Positions 54,658 to 62,942 of a stretch of 64,000 bases of DNA are shown here, one piece after another. This DNA comes from Verrucomicrobiales bacterium. Its GTDB lineage: Bacteria > Verrucomicrobiota > Verrucomicrobiia > Verrucomicrobiales > DEV007. The position numbers were made by a program, and so were the translations under genes. The notes below the pieces were generated by a model, which was not told the DNA's origin, did not search any database, and saw nothing but the letters and a program-made list of their open reading frames with translations. Location of the stretch: positions 65,131 through 129,130 of the forward strand of contig JARGNG010000003.1 in NCBI GenBank assembly GCA_029213265.1, written 5' to 3'. The stretch's first letter is position 1; the number at the start of each line of letters is the position of its first letter.

Positions 54658-55602
54658 TCAGGAAGCCATCGAAAGAGCCCGATTTTTGATTCCCCCGGAA
54701 TTTTGTTGTCGGAATCGAGTCGGCGACATTCCCGTAAATTTCCGGAAGCATCGATTGAACTGGGAAAGGGATTGGTATCCCACATCAAAGGCGACCTCCA
54801 CGATCCGGCTGTCGGGTTCCATCAGTCTCGCTTTTGACCACTCGATCCGACGGCGATTCACATACTCGGTCAATGTCATACCGGTCGATTTCTTGAACAC
54901 CTTGCAGAAATAGAAGGTGCTTACGCAGCACGCTTTTGCCACCTCGTCGAGGCAGATGCGCTCTTCGAGATTTTCGTTCACGTATTTCTTGGCTTTTCTG
55001 ACCAGATTGGAGTCGTGATGTTCCTCCTCCAGAAAAATTCGATTCTGCAGGTCGGCAAGTTGAAGAGCAAATGCCGCCAGTAGCGTGACGGCTCCCTCGT
55101 AGTGCTCGCGGGTCACCACTTTCGCTTCTTTCCACTTCGTTTCGAACCCGGCGATCGTTTCCTCATCGCACCCCCGCTCTTCCAGGATCTCTCGAGCCCG
55201 GTCAAAATCGCCTGCCCGGGGAGGATTGAGAAATACCTGCCCAGTCCTGAGAATCGCGAGTGTCCGCTCTCCTGACCGAACCGGAACCGCCGTTTCTTTC
55301 ATGCTGGCAAAGCACGTCACCGTCTTGGCACCTTCACCGGTTTCATCACGAAAACATCGATCCACCATCGCACATTCCCGGCACGCTGATTTTGCACCGT
55401 TCATCGCATGGCAGAATGGGTTTCCAGATTCTTCTTCCAGATCCTGGCACTGATCTTCCTTGTTGACCGGAATAATCGAAAGAGGCAGGCCGGTCGCTCC
55501 GACGAAGGCCTCCTGGTAGGTTTTGAAAAGCGCCGAGTCCGCCAGACGGCGGAAGATGCGGCCTGGTGAAACTTGTCTTCGGGTGTCGATACTCTCATTC
55601 AT
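54658..55602 (-). CDS. AraC-family regulator with a PocR-type sensor domain
   Basis: A 314-residue transcription regulator. The N-terminal sensory part has GLPLSIIPVNKED, GNPFCHAMNGAKSACRECAM and VTCFASMKETAVPV, the cysteine-rich PocR pattern that binds small hydrocarbon-type ligands. The C-terminal AraC domain contains two helix-turn-helix elements: ICLDEVAKACCVSTFYFCKVF and VEVAFDVGYQSLSQFNRCFR with the family signature GMSPTRFR. Target genes are unknown; the protein gene beneath it (54243) is the nearest candidate. ATG at 55602 is preferred to 55650. Confidence 0.85.
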   Translation of the reverse strand: MNESIDTRRQVSPGRIFRRLADSALFKTYQEAFVGATGLPLSIIPVNKEDQCQDLEEESGNPFCHAMNGAKSACRECAMVDRCFRDETGEGAKTVTCFASMKETAVPVRSGERTLAILRTGQVFLNPPRAGDFDRAREILEERGCDEETIAGFETKWKEAKVVTREHYEGAVTLLAAFALQLADLQNRIFLEEEHHDSNLVRKAKKYVNENLEERICLDEVAKACCVSTFYFCKVFKKSTGMTLTEYVNRRRIEWSKARLMEPDSRIVEVAFDVGYQSLSQFNRCFRKFTGMSPTRFRQQNSGGIKNRALSMAS

Positions 55603-55874
55603 AATTTCGGGGGGCTTCGATCCAAATCTATGAATACCGGACGAATTCATCTATTCGTTGCGAGAATGATTTGAAAGTCTCCCCTTTCCTGAGTCGACTT
55701 ACGAAATTCTCGTAGGCGCAGATCGGCGAAACAACAGAGGCCAATCCAGGCCCTGGTTTCTGCAAGAAAGGCTCGATCATGGTCCCCAATACGGAGGTTC
55801 TTGACGGCGCCACGAATCCCCTTCGCAGATTGGAGAGAGGGGCGGATATTCAGAAACTCACCTTGCGACCGGCG

Positions 55875-56525
55875 CTAGGATTGAGACTCCGCCCACTGAA
55901 TCGCCCGATAGGCAACCTCTGCGGAATCCCGCAATCCCATCTTATCTTTGATGTGAGTCCGGTGGGTGTCGACCGTGCGAATCCCGATGTTCAAGAGCCC
56001 TGCGATTTCTCTGGTCGTCTTCCCCTCACCGATCATGCGAAAGACTTCCAGTTCGCGATCCGTCAAAGCAGACACGCTGGAGCTGCCTCCCAGGCCGGCG
56101 ATCGATTCCATCATTTTCGCCACCATGTTTTCGCACACGAAAACGCCCCCGCCAATCACCCGGCGCACGCCATCGATCAACAGTCGCGGAGCCTGATTCT
56201 TCATCACATAGCCACGGGCCCCGGCACGCAGCGCTCGCTCTGCATAGACATTCTCATCGTGAGACGAGACAACGAGGCACTTGAGTTCCCGGTCCATTGT
56301 CTTCAAATCCTTGATGAACTCGATGCCGTTCCTGTCGGGCAGAGCCATATCAACGATCACGAGATCGACTTCATTCTCGTTCTTCAGGACCTCAATGGCT
56401 TCCTCTGCAGACCCGGCTTCCCCGCAGACTTCAAATTCACCGGAACTGGTGAGAAGCTGAACCAGTCCCATCCGCATCACAGGATGATCATCGACAATTA
56501 CGATTCTGGGTTTGCTGGATGCCAT
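55875..56525 (-). CDS. NarL/LuxR-type response regulator
   Basis: A 216-residue protein: receiver domain IVIVDDHPVMRMGL (acidic pocket), VDLVIVDMALPDRNGIEF (phosphorylated Asp), and VVSSHDENVYAERALRAGARGYVMK (Thr/Ser and Lys switch), then a LuxR-type helix-turn-helix with LTDRELEVFRMIGEGKTTREI and IRTVDTHRTHIKDKM (quoted within limits). It is controlled by the kinase whose stop is two bases upstream of its ATG at 56525. The target is unknown. Confidence 0.9.
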   Translation of the reverse strand: MASSKPRIVIVDDHPVMRMGLVQLLTSSGEFEVCGEAGSAEEAIEVLKNENEVDLVIVDMALPDRNGIEFIKDLKTMDRELKCLVVSSHDENVYAERALRAGARGYVMKNQAPRLLIDGVRRVIGGGVFVCENMVAKMMESIAGLGGSSSVSALTDRELEVFRMIGEGKTTREIAGLLNIGIRTVDTHRTHIKDKMGLRDSAEVAYRAIQWAESQS

Positions 56526-56527
56526 AG

Positions 56528-57919
56528 TTACTCTTGTAGTGGGACGACACAAACCACCTGTGTCCCATCATCGGGTGAGGAGGAAATTTCAAGTCTGCCT
56601 CCCAGTAGACCAATCCGGTGTTTCATAGTACTTAAGCCCATTCCCGAGCCCCGGGATTGGCAGTCAAATCCACTCCCGCTGTCGAGGACAATCAGCCGAA
56701 TTGACGAATGATCCGCAGAGAGTTCAATTCGAATTTCGGAAGCACCACTGTGCTTGATGGCATTGTGGATCGCTTCCTGAACGATGCGGTAAAGGTGAGT
56801 CGCCCTTTCCTCCTCAAGGCGATCAAGGAGCGATTCGTTCCGGACTGTAAGAATGAACTTCGGTGAAGAAGCGACCCGCCTCGTTTCCACCAATGCTCGA
56901 ACTGCTCCCACGAAGCTGTCTCCGTTCATTGCCGCAGGAGCCAGCCCCACAGCGATGCTTCGGGCAGTCTCACCGGCGACACAAATCATCTCCGCAATCT
57001 TTCCGAGTGACCGGGCTTCCTCGCTATCACGATCGGTCACTTGCTGCTCGAGGACCTCGACGAGGCATCCAATGGCAGCGAGTTGAGAACTCAAATCGTC
57101 GTGAATATCCTGACCGATACGCCGTTGCTCATTCTCAGCGACTTTCACAATTTCAGCCTCAAGCCGGGCTTCCCTGGTTATGTCATTCGCAAGCCAGATC
57201 GATCCCTTCCGGTCCCCCCAGTTTACCGACGCTCCCTTCAACCGAATCCGTTTAGATTGATTCGAAAGATCGAGACAGTTGATCGATTGCTCAAATCGAC
57301 CGGATCTCTGTATTCTCGGAACCAGGTCCTCTCGAAAGGTCAGTTGCCGGCCCAGTCGGATGATATCATCAACGGCCGCTCCCATCACTTCATTCCCCTC
57401 CGCTCCAAACATCGAACTTGCACCCGAATTCCAGAAACAGATGTATCCCTCTTCATCCAGAAACACAACCGCTTCGTAGAGCCTTTCCATGACGTCAGCG
57501 AGAAAAGCCAGTTGTCCCTCGATCTTCCTTTTCTCCGAAATATCGGTAAGGGTAGCGAGGACATAGAGACGTCCACCACAGGGAAGAGCGGAAAGTGAGA
57601 TCTCCACGGGGATTAGGTTCCCCCCACGGTGACGGACGCAACCTTCCAAAGGAGTCGCCAATGCGTCAATCTTGCTGGCGTCACCAGGTTTGGCAGGAGA
57701 CACGGGCAGCCCTCCTTTGACTACCTTGGCCACGCTGAGCCCCCTCATCTCATCTCGACCGTATCCCGCCAGTTTCTCAGCAAATTGATTCGCGACCACG
57801 ATCCTTTCATCACTGCCCGCAATCAGAATGCCAAACGGGGAGGCCTCGACCAACAGTCGAAATTGTTCGTTCCCAATCTCGACGTCGCTCAAAATTTCTT
57901 TCACTTCCGGAATCTGCAT
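56528..57919 (-). CDS. Sensor histidine kinase with PAS domains (NarX/DesK type)
   Basis: A 463-residue soluble kinase: two PAS domains (LLVEASPFGILIAGSDERIV, then VMERLYEAVVFLDEEGYICFW), a HisKA_3 dimerisation helix with RRIGQDIHDDLSSQLAAIG (phospho-acceptor His before Asp-Asp-Leu) and a HATPase_c domain with IVQEAIHNAIKHSGAS (N box), LDSGSGFD and GMGLSTMKHR. No membrane helix, so it senses an intracellular signal through the PAS domains. ATG at 57919 begins MQIPEVKEIL; the longer frame to 58048 has no protein character. It forms a two-component pair with the downstream regulator. Confidence 0.88.
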   Translation of the reverse strand: MQIPEVKEILSDVEIGNEQFRLLVEASPFGILIAGSDERIVVANQFAEKLAGYGRDEMRGLSVAKVVKGGLPVSPAKPGDASKIDALATPLEGCVRHRGGNLIPVEISLSALPCGGRLYVLATLTDISEKRKIEGQLAFLADVMERLYEAVVFLDEEGYICFWNSGASSMFGAEGNEVMGAAVDDIIRLGRQLTFREDLVPRIQRSGRFEQSINCLDLSNQSKRIRLKGASVNWGDRKGSIWLANDITREARLEAEIVKVAENEQRRIGQDIHDDLSSQLAAIGCLVEVLEQQVTDRDSEEARSLGKIAEMICVAGETARSIAVGLAPAAMNGDSFVGAVRALVETRRVASSPKFILTVRNESLLDRLEEERATHLYRIVQEAIHNAIKHSGASEIRIELSADHSSIRLIVLDSGSGFDCQSRGSGMGLSTMKHRIGLLGGRLEISSSPDDGTQVVCVVPLQE

Positions 57920-58073
57920 TTTGGGGCGGTTTGGATGAGGTCCTTGTATCGGAAACGCTTCGATTTGTCTATCCCCATCCGATCCTGACCGCGACGGAAG
58001 TGACAATTCATGCCGAAACCACTGCAACGCAGGCGTGGACGAAATCAATTCCGTCCCCGATCATGGAGATCCA

Positions 58074-59489
58074 ATGAATGGTGATGGCAACGAATGGGGA
58101 GAGCCCGGTGGATTAGAGGCCATCTACTCAGATCCTGCCGTGAGGACTCGCATTTTCGACTATCTTGGCGGGGACGAAGCGAGAAAGCCTACCGCATTTT
58201 TCCTCGCTCGATGCGATGGACGCCTACCCACGGAAATCGAGCGAATACCGATCGATTCCTGGGAGGATGCGCTGGAAACTCCGGGAGACCTCGCCAGATC
58301 ACTGGCCGACCGCGGGTCGCTCATTGCCCACCTCGATATTGAATATGTGAATTTCGATTCCCCGGAGGAGGCCTATGTCGATCCCTGGCGAATATTCAAA
58401 CTTCAAGAACCGGTAGTGACAGTGATCGAGGAAGAACTCTCTCACTACGGGATCCGCCCTCTCCATCTTCTCACGGGTCAGGGTCACCACTTCGTCTGGC
58501 AGGTCCCACTCAATTCCGAAGGGTGCCAACGGCTGGCAAGGGAGATCAACCTGACAGCAACCTGTCAATCCAACACCGATGCAACGCCTGAAGAGGTCGC
58601 AGAACAAGCGTTTCGTGGACTTGGCCTCCTGATGGAGTTTCTTGCTCATCGCATCAAATTGCTTTCGTCCCCGCATTCTGAAATCCCGGTCGATCTGACT
58701 GCCGTGGAGGTCGGGCTGCTTGCCTCAGGCCGCCGCGAAATGATCTCGATCGACGTTTCCGAATATGGAGACCCCCTGCAGGAGCGCATCATTCGCATCC
58801 CCTTCACGCACTATGAGAAGCCCTGGCTCAGTGGCATGGTGGAGAGACTCTCTCTGGAAATGTCGGTACCCAAATTCGTGACCTTACCCCTTCACGAAAT
58901 CGATGTTTCCCAGGCGCTCGTTCTTCGGCAGACCTCAACCGACGTGATCGCCCTCGCGAGACGGTCCATCGTCCGGATTCCGAACCAGGAACGCGGAACA
59001 TCCCACCTGATCGAAAACTACCTCGCCTCTCCGCTACGCCAATTTCATCAAAGCTACTATCGGGAATCTTCAAGCGCCCCGGAGAGGGAGGAGAGAGCCC
59101 CCGCCCGGAATTCGTTCGATACGTTTCCTCCCTGCGTCGCAAACGTCCTGACACACCCAAACGATTTACTCCTGAAACCCGCCGGAATTCAACTGGTGAC
59201 GCGCTATCTCATCGCGACCGGTTGGCATCCGAGGCAAATCGCCGGCCTTGTGCAGAGCAAGTTTGAAGATCCTTCTCACAACTGGCTTCCCTCCTATTGG
59301 AGAAAATACAGCCCGGAAATGAGATCCGATTTCTATGTTCGGCTCTTCTCAGGACAAATTATGAGCCGCCTCGATGAAGGAGTCGACTTCAACTGCGTCT
59401 CCACGCAAGAGAAACACATGTGCCCGCAAATCCACTGCGAGGAAAATCTTTCCACCTACCGGAAAAAACTCAACTCAGAGATCCCATGA
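58074..59489 (+). CDS. Probable archaeo-eukaryotic-type primase with C-terminal Cys4 domain
   Basis: From ATG at 58074, which follows GGAGATCCA, a good ribosome binding site (a GTG at 58035 is the alternative), the protein has 471 residues. The core shows motifs recalling AEP primases: HLDIEYVNFD at residues 86-95 (D-x-E type motif I), LTGQGHHFVW at 133-142 (Gly-x-Gly-His-His, motif II) and PVDLTAVEVG at 205-214 (motif III Asp207). The C-terminal part has PPC (Cys354), FNC (Cys441), MC (Cys450) and HC (Cys455), a spacing like the Fe-S cluster ligands of PriL-type domains. I do not recognise a named family; assignment rests on these motifs. Its stop overlaps the next ATG. Confidence 0.55.
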   Translation: MNGDGNEWGEPGGLEAIYSDPAVRTRIFDYLGGDEARKPTAFFLARCDGRLPTEIERIPIDSWEDALETPGDLARSLADRGSLIAHLDIEYVNFDSPEEAYVDPWRIFKLQEPVVTVIEEELSHYGIRPLHLLTGQGHHFVWQVPLNSEGCQRLAREINLTATCQSNTDATPEEVAEQAFRGLGLLMEFLAHRIKLLSSPHSEIPVDLTAVEVGLLASGRREMISIDVSEYGDPLQERIIRIPFTHYEKPWLSGMVERLSLEMSVPKFVTLPLHEIDVSQALVLRQTSTDVIALARRSIVRIPNQERGTSHLIENYLASPLRQFHQSYYRESSSAPEREERAPARNSFDTFPPCVANVLTHPNDLLLKPAGIQLVTRYLIATGWHPRQIAGLVQSKFEDPSHNWLPSYWRKYSPEMRSDFYVRLFSGQIMSRLDEGVDFNCVSTQEKHMCPQIHCEENLSTYRKKLNSEIP

Positions 59490-60325
59490 CACCGCTGCAA
59501 TTTTCCATCTCCACCGGGTGCTTCTACCAAATCCCCATTCACGAAGTACTTCATTGGTTTGCCAAATACGAATTCACAGATCTGGAAATCTGCTCCTTCC
59601 CCGCTCACCTCGACTTCCATCATCATGAGCAAGTTCTAGATGCCGGCAGAAGGATACGGGAGTCAGGACTGAACGCCCTTTCCTTCCACGCCCCCTTCGA
59701 CGAAAGTATTGATATTGCCTCCTGGGACGAACCGGTCCGAACGCGGTCGATCGATGAACTGCGACTTGCCTGCGACGCGGCCAAGAATCTGGGCAGCCAG
59801 TTTATCGTCCTCCATCCCGGGCCGGAGAAGGAACGCAACTTGTCCCCTCACGAGTGGTATCCGAAAATGCAGTTGGCGGCCGAATCACTCAACGCGGTGG
59901 CCAATCACTGTACGGACCTGAAGTTAACCCTCCTGCTTGAGAACATGCTCCCTCATCTCATGTTCGGCCACATCGCCGACATGATGTATCTCCTCGGTGC
60001 CGTAGCCTCAAAGAACGTTGGAACCTGTCTCGATACCGGACACGCCTATCTCTCCGGTGACCTGCCCCGGGTTGCTAACAAGCTCTCCGGCCACCTGAGA
60101 ATGATCCACGCCAACGACAATTGCGGAAAGTGGGATGACCATCTCCCCCCGGGCGATGGAGATATCGAGTGGCGTCCGCTCCTCTCGCAGCTCATCCGTC
60201 AGAAATTCGATGGCTCTTTTGTGCTCGAGCTTAATGGCAACGGTGAGCCTGATGAAATTCTCTCCGGAGCAGTTCGAGCCAAATCTTTTCTCACCAATCT
60301 CGCTTCGGAATTGCTGGAATCGTGA
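59486..60325 (+). CDS. Sugar-phosphate isomerase/epimerase-like TIM barrel
   Basis: A 279-residue xylose-isomerase-like (AP endonuclease 2) barrel: SFHAPFDESID, FIVLHPGPE, LLLENMLP (metal Glu), VGTCLDTGHAYLSG (Asp-x-Gly-His), MIHANDNCGKWDDHLPPGDG (His-x-Asn-Asp; Asp-His) and FVLELNG (last Glu). The complete metal-ligand set suggests a divalent-metal enzyme such as an isomerase, epimerase or AP endonuclease-like hydrolase. ATG at 59486 overlaps the stop of the primase-like gene (ATGA), an arrangement that couples the two and makes a DNA repair (endonuclease IV-type) role worth testing; Nfo proper is closer to 280 residues with other motifs. Confidence 0.8.
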   Translation: MTPLQFSISTGCFYQIPIHEVLHWFAKYEFTDLEICSFPAHLDFHHHEQVLDAGRRIRESGLNALSFHAPFDESIDIASWDEPVRTRSIDELRLACDAAKNLGSQFIVLHPGPEKERNLSPHEWYPKMQLAAESLNAVANHCTDLKLTLLLENMLPHLMFGHIADMMYLLGAVASKNVGTCLDTGHAYLSGDLPRVANKLSGHLRMIHANDNCGKWDDHLPPGDGDIEWRPLLSQLIRQKFDGSFVLELNGNGEPDEILSGAVRAKSFLTNLASELLES

Positions 60326-60432
60326 TTCCGGGAAAAGCAATCAATGCCTATACCCGGACAATTTCTGCCGCGAAAGGGACCCGATCCAGGCCCATGCTTT
60401 AAATAGGATTTTTCGTTCCCCGGGAGCAGAAG

Positions 60433-61518
60433 ATGGAAGAGAACAGCCAGTCTAGCGCGGAAAGCCGCCGCGAGGCGGTCGCAAAATGGAAAGCCATTGT
60501 TGCCGAGTATCAGAAGCCGAACGCGTGGCGTGCTACCTGGCAACTGGTGAACACCGTCGGCTCGTATGCGGTGCTTTGGTATCTGATGTATCTCAGCCTC
60601 GCGGTTTCCTGGTGGCTGACGATCCCCCTCTGCCTTCTCGCCGGCGGGATTCTCATTCGCATCTTTATCATCTTTCACGACTGTGGACACGGATCCTTCT
60701 TTCGCTCGCGCCGGGCAAATGACTTCTGGGGTTTCATCACCGGGATGCTGACGTTTACCCCCTACTACCAGTGGCGTTGGGAGCACTCGATCCACCATGC
60801 CACGACGGGCCACCTGGAGCGTCGCGGAGTCGGCGACATCTGGACCTTGACCGTGGAAGAGTATCTCGCCTCGTCCCGATGGAAGAAATTCTCCTACCGC
60901 CTTGCCCGCAATCCTGTTGTTCTGTTTCTACTCGCCCCCCTTGTCATCTTTGTAGTTCTCCAACGGATCCCTTCGAAGGGGGCAAAACGGAAAGAGCGGA
61001 ACTCGGTGTGGATCATGAATCTTGCCATCCTCGCCCTCGCCGGCGGACTGATCTGGATCTACGGATTCCTTCCCTGGCTGATCATTCAAATGACAACGAT
61101 GGGCGTAGCAGGATCCGCCGGCGTCTGGCTCTTCTACGTGCAACATCAGTTTGAAGACGCCTACTGGGAACGCGATGAGCACTGGGACTACACTTCCGCA
61201 GCGATGAAGGGCAGTTCGTTCTACAAGCTGCCGAAGGTTCTTCAATGGTTCTCGGGCAACATTGGCTTTCACCACATTCACCACCTCAGCCCGCGCATTC
61301 CGAATTACAACCTGGAGCGTTGCCACCGCTCCGATCCCATGTTCGAACAAGTCACCCCGACCACCCTCTTTGGCAGCCTGAAATCGCTGACCTTTCGACT
61401 CTGGGATGAGAAGGCCAAAAAGCTGATTAGTTTTCGTTCGCTCCGAAAACAGAAAAAGGCGGTGCCGGCCCCGAATTCCTCTGAAGAGGGTCCTTCCGGC
61501 GAAGACGACCGGGAGTAA
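60433..61518 (+). CDS. Membrane fatty acid desaturase
   Basis: A 361-residue protein with two pairs of hydrophobic helices and the three histidine boxes of the membrane desaturase family: HDCGHGSFF, HSIHHATTGH (first part of box 2) and FHHIHHLSPRIPNY (box 3). It inserts a double bond in acyl chains of membrane lipids with O2, di-iron and electrons from a ferredoxin or similar. HxxxxH-type box 1 (HDCGH) puts it near the omega-6/delta-12 and delta-9 acyl-lipid group; regiospecificity cannot be told. It lies 107 bases after the TIM-barrel gene and 84 bases before a stress protein. Confidence 0.88.
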   Translation: MEENSQSSAESRREAVAKWKAIVAEYQKPNAWRATWQLVNTVGSYAVLWYLMYLSLAVSWWLTIPLCLLAGGILIRIFIIFHDCGHGSFFRSRRANDFWGFITGMLTFTPYYQWRWEHSIHHATTGHLERRGVGDIWTLTVEEYLASSRWKKFSYRLARNPVVLFLLAPLVIFVVLQRIPSKGAKRKERNSVWIMNLAILALAGGLIWIYGFLPWLIIQMTTMGVAGSAGVWLFYVQHQFEDAYWERDEHWDYTSAAMKGSSFYKLPKVLQWFSGNIGFHHIHHLSPRIPNYNLERCHRSDPMFEQVTPTTLFGSLKSLTFRLWDEKAKKLISFRSLRKQKKAVPAPNSSEEGPSGEDDRE

Positions 61519-61602
61519 AGTTCCCAATCTGAGAGACAACAGAGGCTCGAACATTGGCAACCAGCGGACAGCAAAGTTTGCCATGCCCGCTATGATGCGG
61601 AC

Positions 61603-62445
61603 ATGAAGAAGTCGTTGAAGCAAATCCTTGTTCCGCTTGATCCGTCTATCTACACGCAGGCCGCAGTTCGATCCGCCTGCCAAATTGCGAAGAAGCACAG
61701 CGCAGGAGTTGCCGGAGTTGTGGTCCTCGACTCTCCGGAAATTCGTTCTCAAATTGTTCCGGCGATCGGCCCCTACTACCCGATGATGCTGGAGGTGGTG
61801 AAAACCAAAGTCGATCATGCCAGGGACATTCTCGACGACTGTCTGAAGCTGTTTGTATCGGAATGTGAAAAGTCGAAAGTCCCCCATATCGAAACCTCCT
61901 ACGAAGGCGTCCCGGCGCAAAAGCTTCTTAGTTCCGCGATGTTCTACGATCTTCTCGTGATGGGGCTCGAAACGTCCTTCCACTTTGAAACCAGGGGAGG
62001 GCGCGGCGACACCCTGGATAAACTGCTGCAGGAAACCGTGATTCCAATTTTGGCCGTTCCCTCCAAAGGATTAATGAACCCGAAGTCGGTTTTGATTACT
62101 TTTGACGGCAGTCATCCCTCAGCAAGAGCCATCCATGATTTTCTCGTGTTTGCCTCCACCTACGAATTCGAAATCACGATTGCAGTCGCAGAGAAAAAAG
62201 AGAGTGAAGGCGAATTTCTCGCAAAATCCGCAGCTGCCCTGCTGGAGGCGCATGGACAAACGGCCGGGACACTTCTCATCAGTGACGAGCCTATAGAAGC
62301 GGTGGTCACCGATGAACTGCTGGAGGCAACGGATCTGGTTGTCGCCGGAATCCACTCCAAACGCCCCATCAAAGACCGCTTTGTCGGCAGCTTCACCAGA
62401 AAGCTGATTCACAATGGGACAACGGCCCTGTTTCTATCTCACTAA
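61603..62445 (+). CDS. Universal stress protein, two domains
   Basis: A 280-residue protein; residues 1-150 open with QILVPLDPSIYTQAAVRSAC and end in DTLDKLLQETVIPILAVP, the usual end of a UspA domain; residues 155-280 (SVLITFDGSHPSARAIHDFL to LIHNGTTALFLSH) form a second one. No intact G-x2-G-x9-G ATP loop is visible in the first domain (GLETSFHFETRGGRGDT), and VAGIHSKRPIKDRFVGSFTRKL is a partial one in the second. Probably a stress regulator. ATG at 61603 stands 84 bases after the desaturase. Confidence 0.8.
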   Translation: MKKSLKQILVPLDPSIYTQAAVRSACQIAKKHSAGVAGVVVLDSPEIRSQIVPAIGPYYPMMLEVVKTKVDHARDILDDCLKLFVSECEKSKVPHIETSYEGVPAQKLLSSAMFYDLLVMGLETSFHFETRGGRGDTLDKLLQETVIPILAVPSKGLMNPKSVLITFDGSHPSARAIHDFLVFASTYEFEITIAVAEKKESEGEFLAKSAAALLEAHGQTAGTLLISDEPIEAVVTDELLEATDLVVAGIHSKRPIKDRFVGSFTRKLIHNGTTALFLSH

Positions 62446-62474
62446 GCAAGCCTTTCCCTCAGCCAGATACTATC

Positions 62475-62942
62475 ATGTCCCCTACTTCTCTCATCATCAT
62501 CGGCTCACTCATCTTCGTTGTGCTGCTCTGGCACCTCTTTGAATTTGCCTGGGACAACGGGCACTTTAAGACCTACGAAAATGGCGGCTTCGCGAGAAAT
62601 CTGCACACTCCGGCAGCCCTTCGAGTCTTCAAACAACTGCCGGAGCTGACGCCGGTGGATGTGAGGCCTCGCGGGCAATTTGAGAAACGTCATCTTCCGG
62701 GTGCCATCAATGCTCCCTTCGAAGATGGCATACTCGATGCCACAGGAATGGACGAACTGGATCGCTCCACGCCCATCCTCGTCTATTGCGAAGGCGGTTA
62801 TCGAAGTCGGCGGGCCCTCCCCTGCCTGATCGAAAAGGGGTTTACCAAAGTCTATCATATCAACAGAGGGATCAAGATGTGGCGATTCTTCGGCGGGGTG
62901 TGTGAAACGGAGGATCCATCCACGACACCCGATACCGCCTGA
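62475..62942 (+). CDS. Membrane-anchored rhodanese-like protein
   Basis: A 155-residue protein: N-terminal helix LIIIGSLIFVVLLWHLFEFA, then a rhodanese domain with VDVRPRGQFEKRHLPGAINAPF and the active-site loop ILVYCEGGYRSRRAL (Cys, then Gly-Gly-Tyr-Arg-Ser; the sixth position Arg suits sulfur transfer), and VYHINRGIKMWRFFGG. It would handle sulfane sulfur near the membrane, although the substrate is not known. Its TGA shares a base with the ATG of the protease gene that follows, so the two are translationally coupled. Confidence 0.83.
   Translation: MSPTSLIIIGSLIFVVLLWHLFEFAWDNGHFKTYENGGFARNLHTPAALRVFKQLPELTPVDVRPRGQFEKRHLPGAINAPFEDGILDATGMDELDRSTPILVYCEGGYRSRRALPCLIEKGFTKVYHINRGIKMWRFFGGVCETEDPSTTPDTA

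Noticed and set aside
55628..55813. A 61-codon minus-strand ORF between the AraC and response regulator genes
   Set aside because: Coding character is weak and no start signal is visible; it may be leader sequence.
55779..56711. A 310-codon plus-strand frame over the response regulator
   Set aside because: It is a shadow of the regulator and the kinase end, which have clear receiver, HTH and HATPase motifs.
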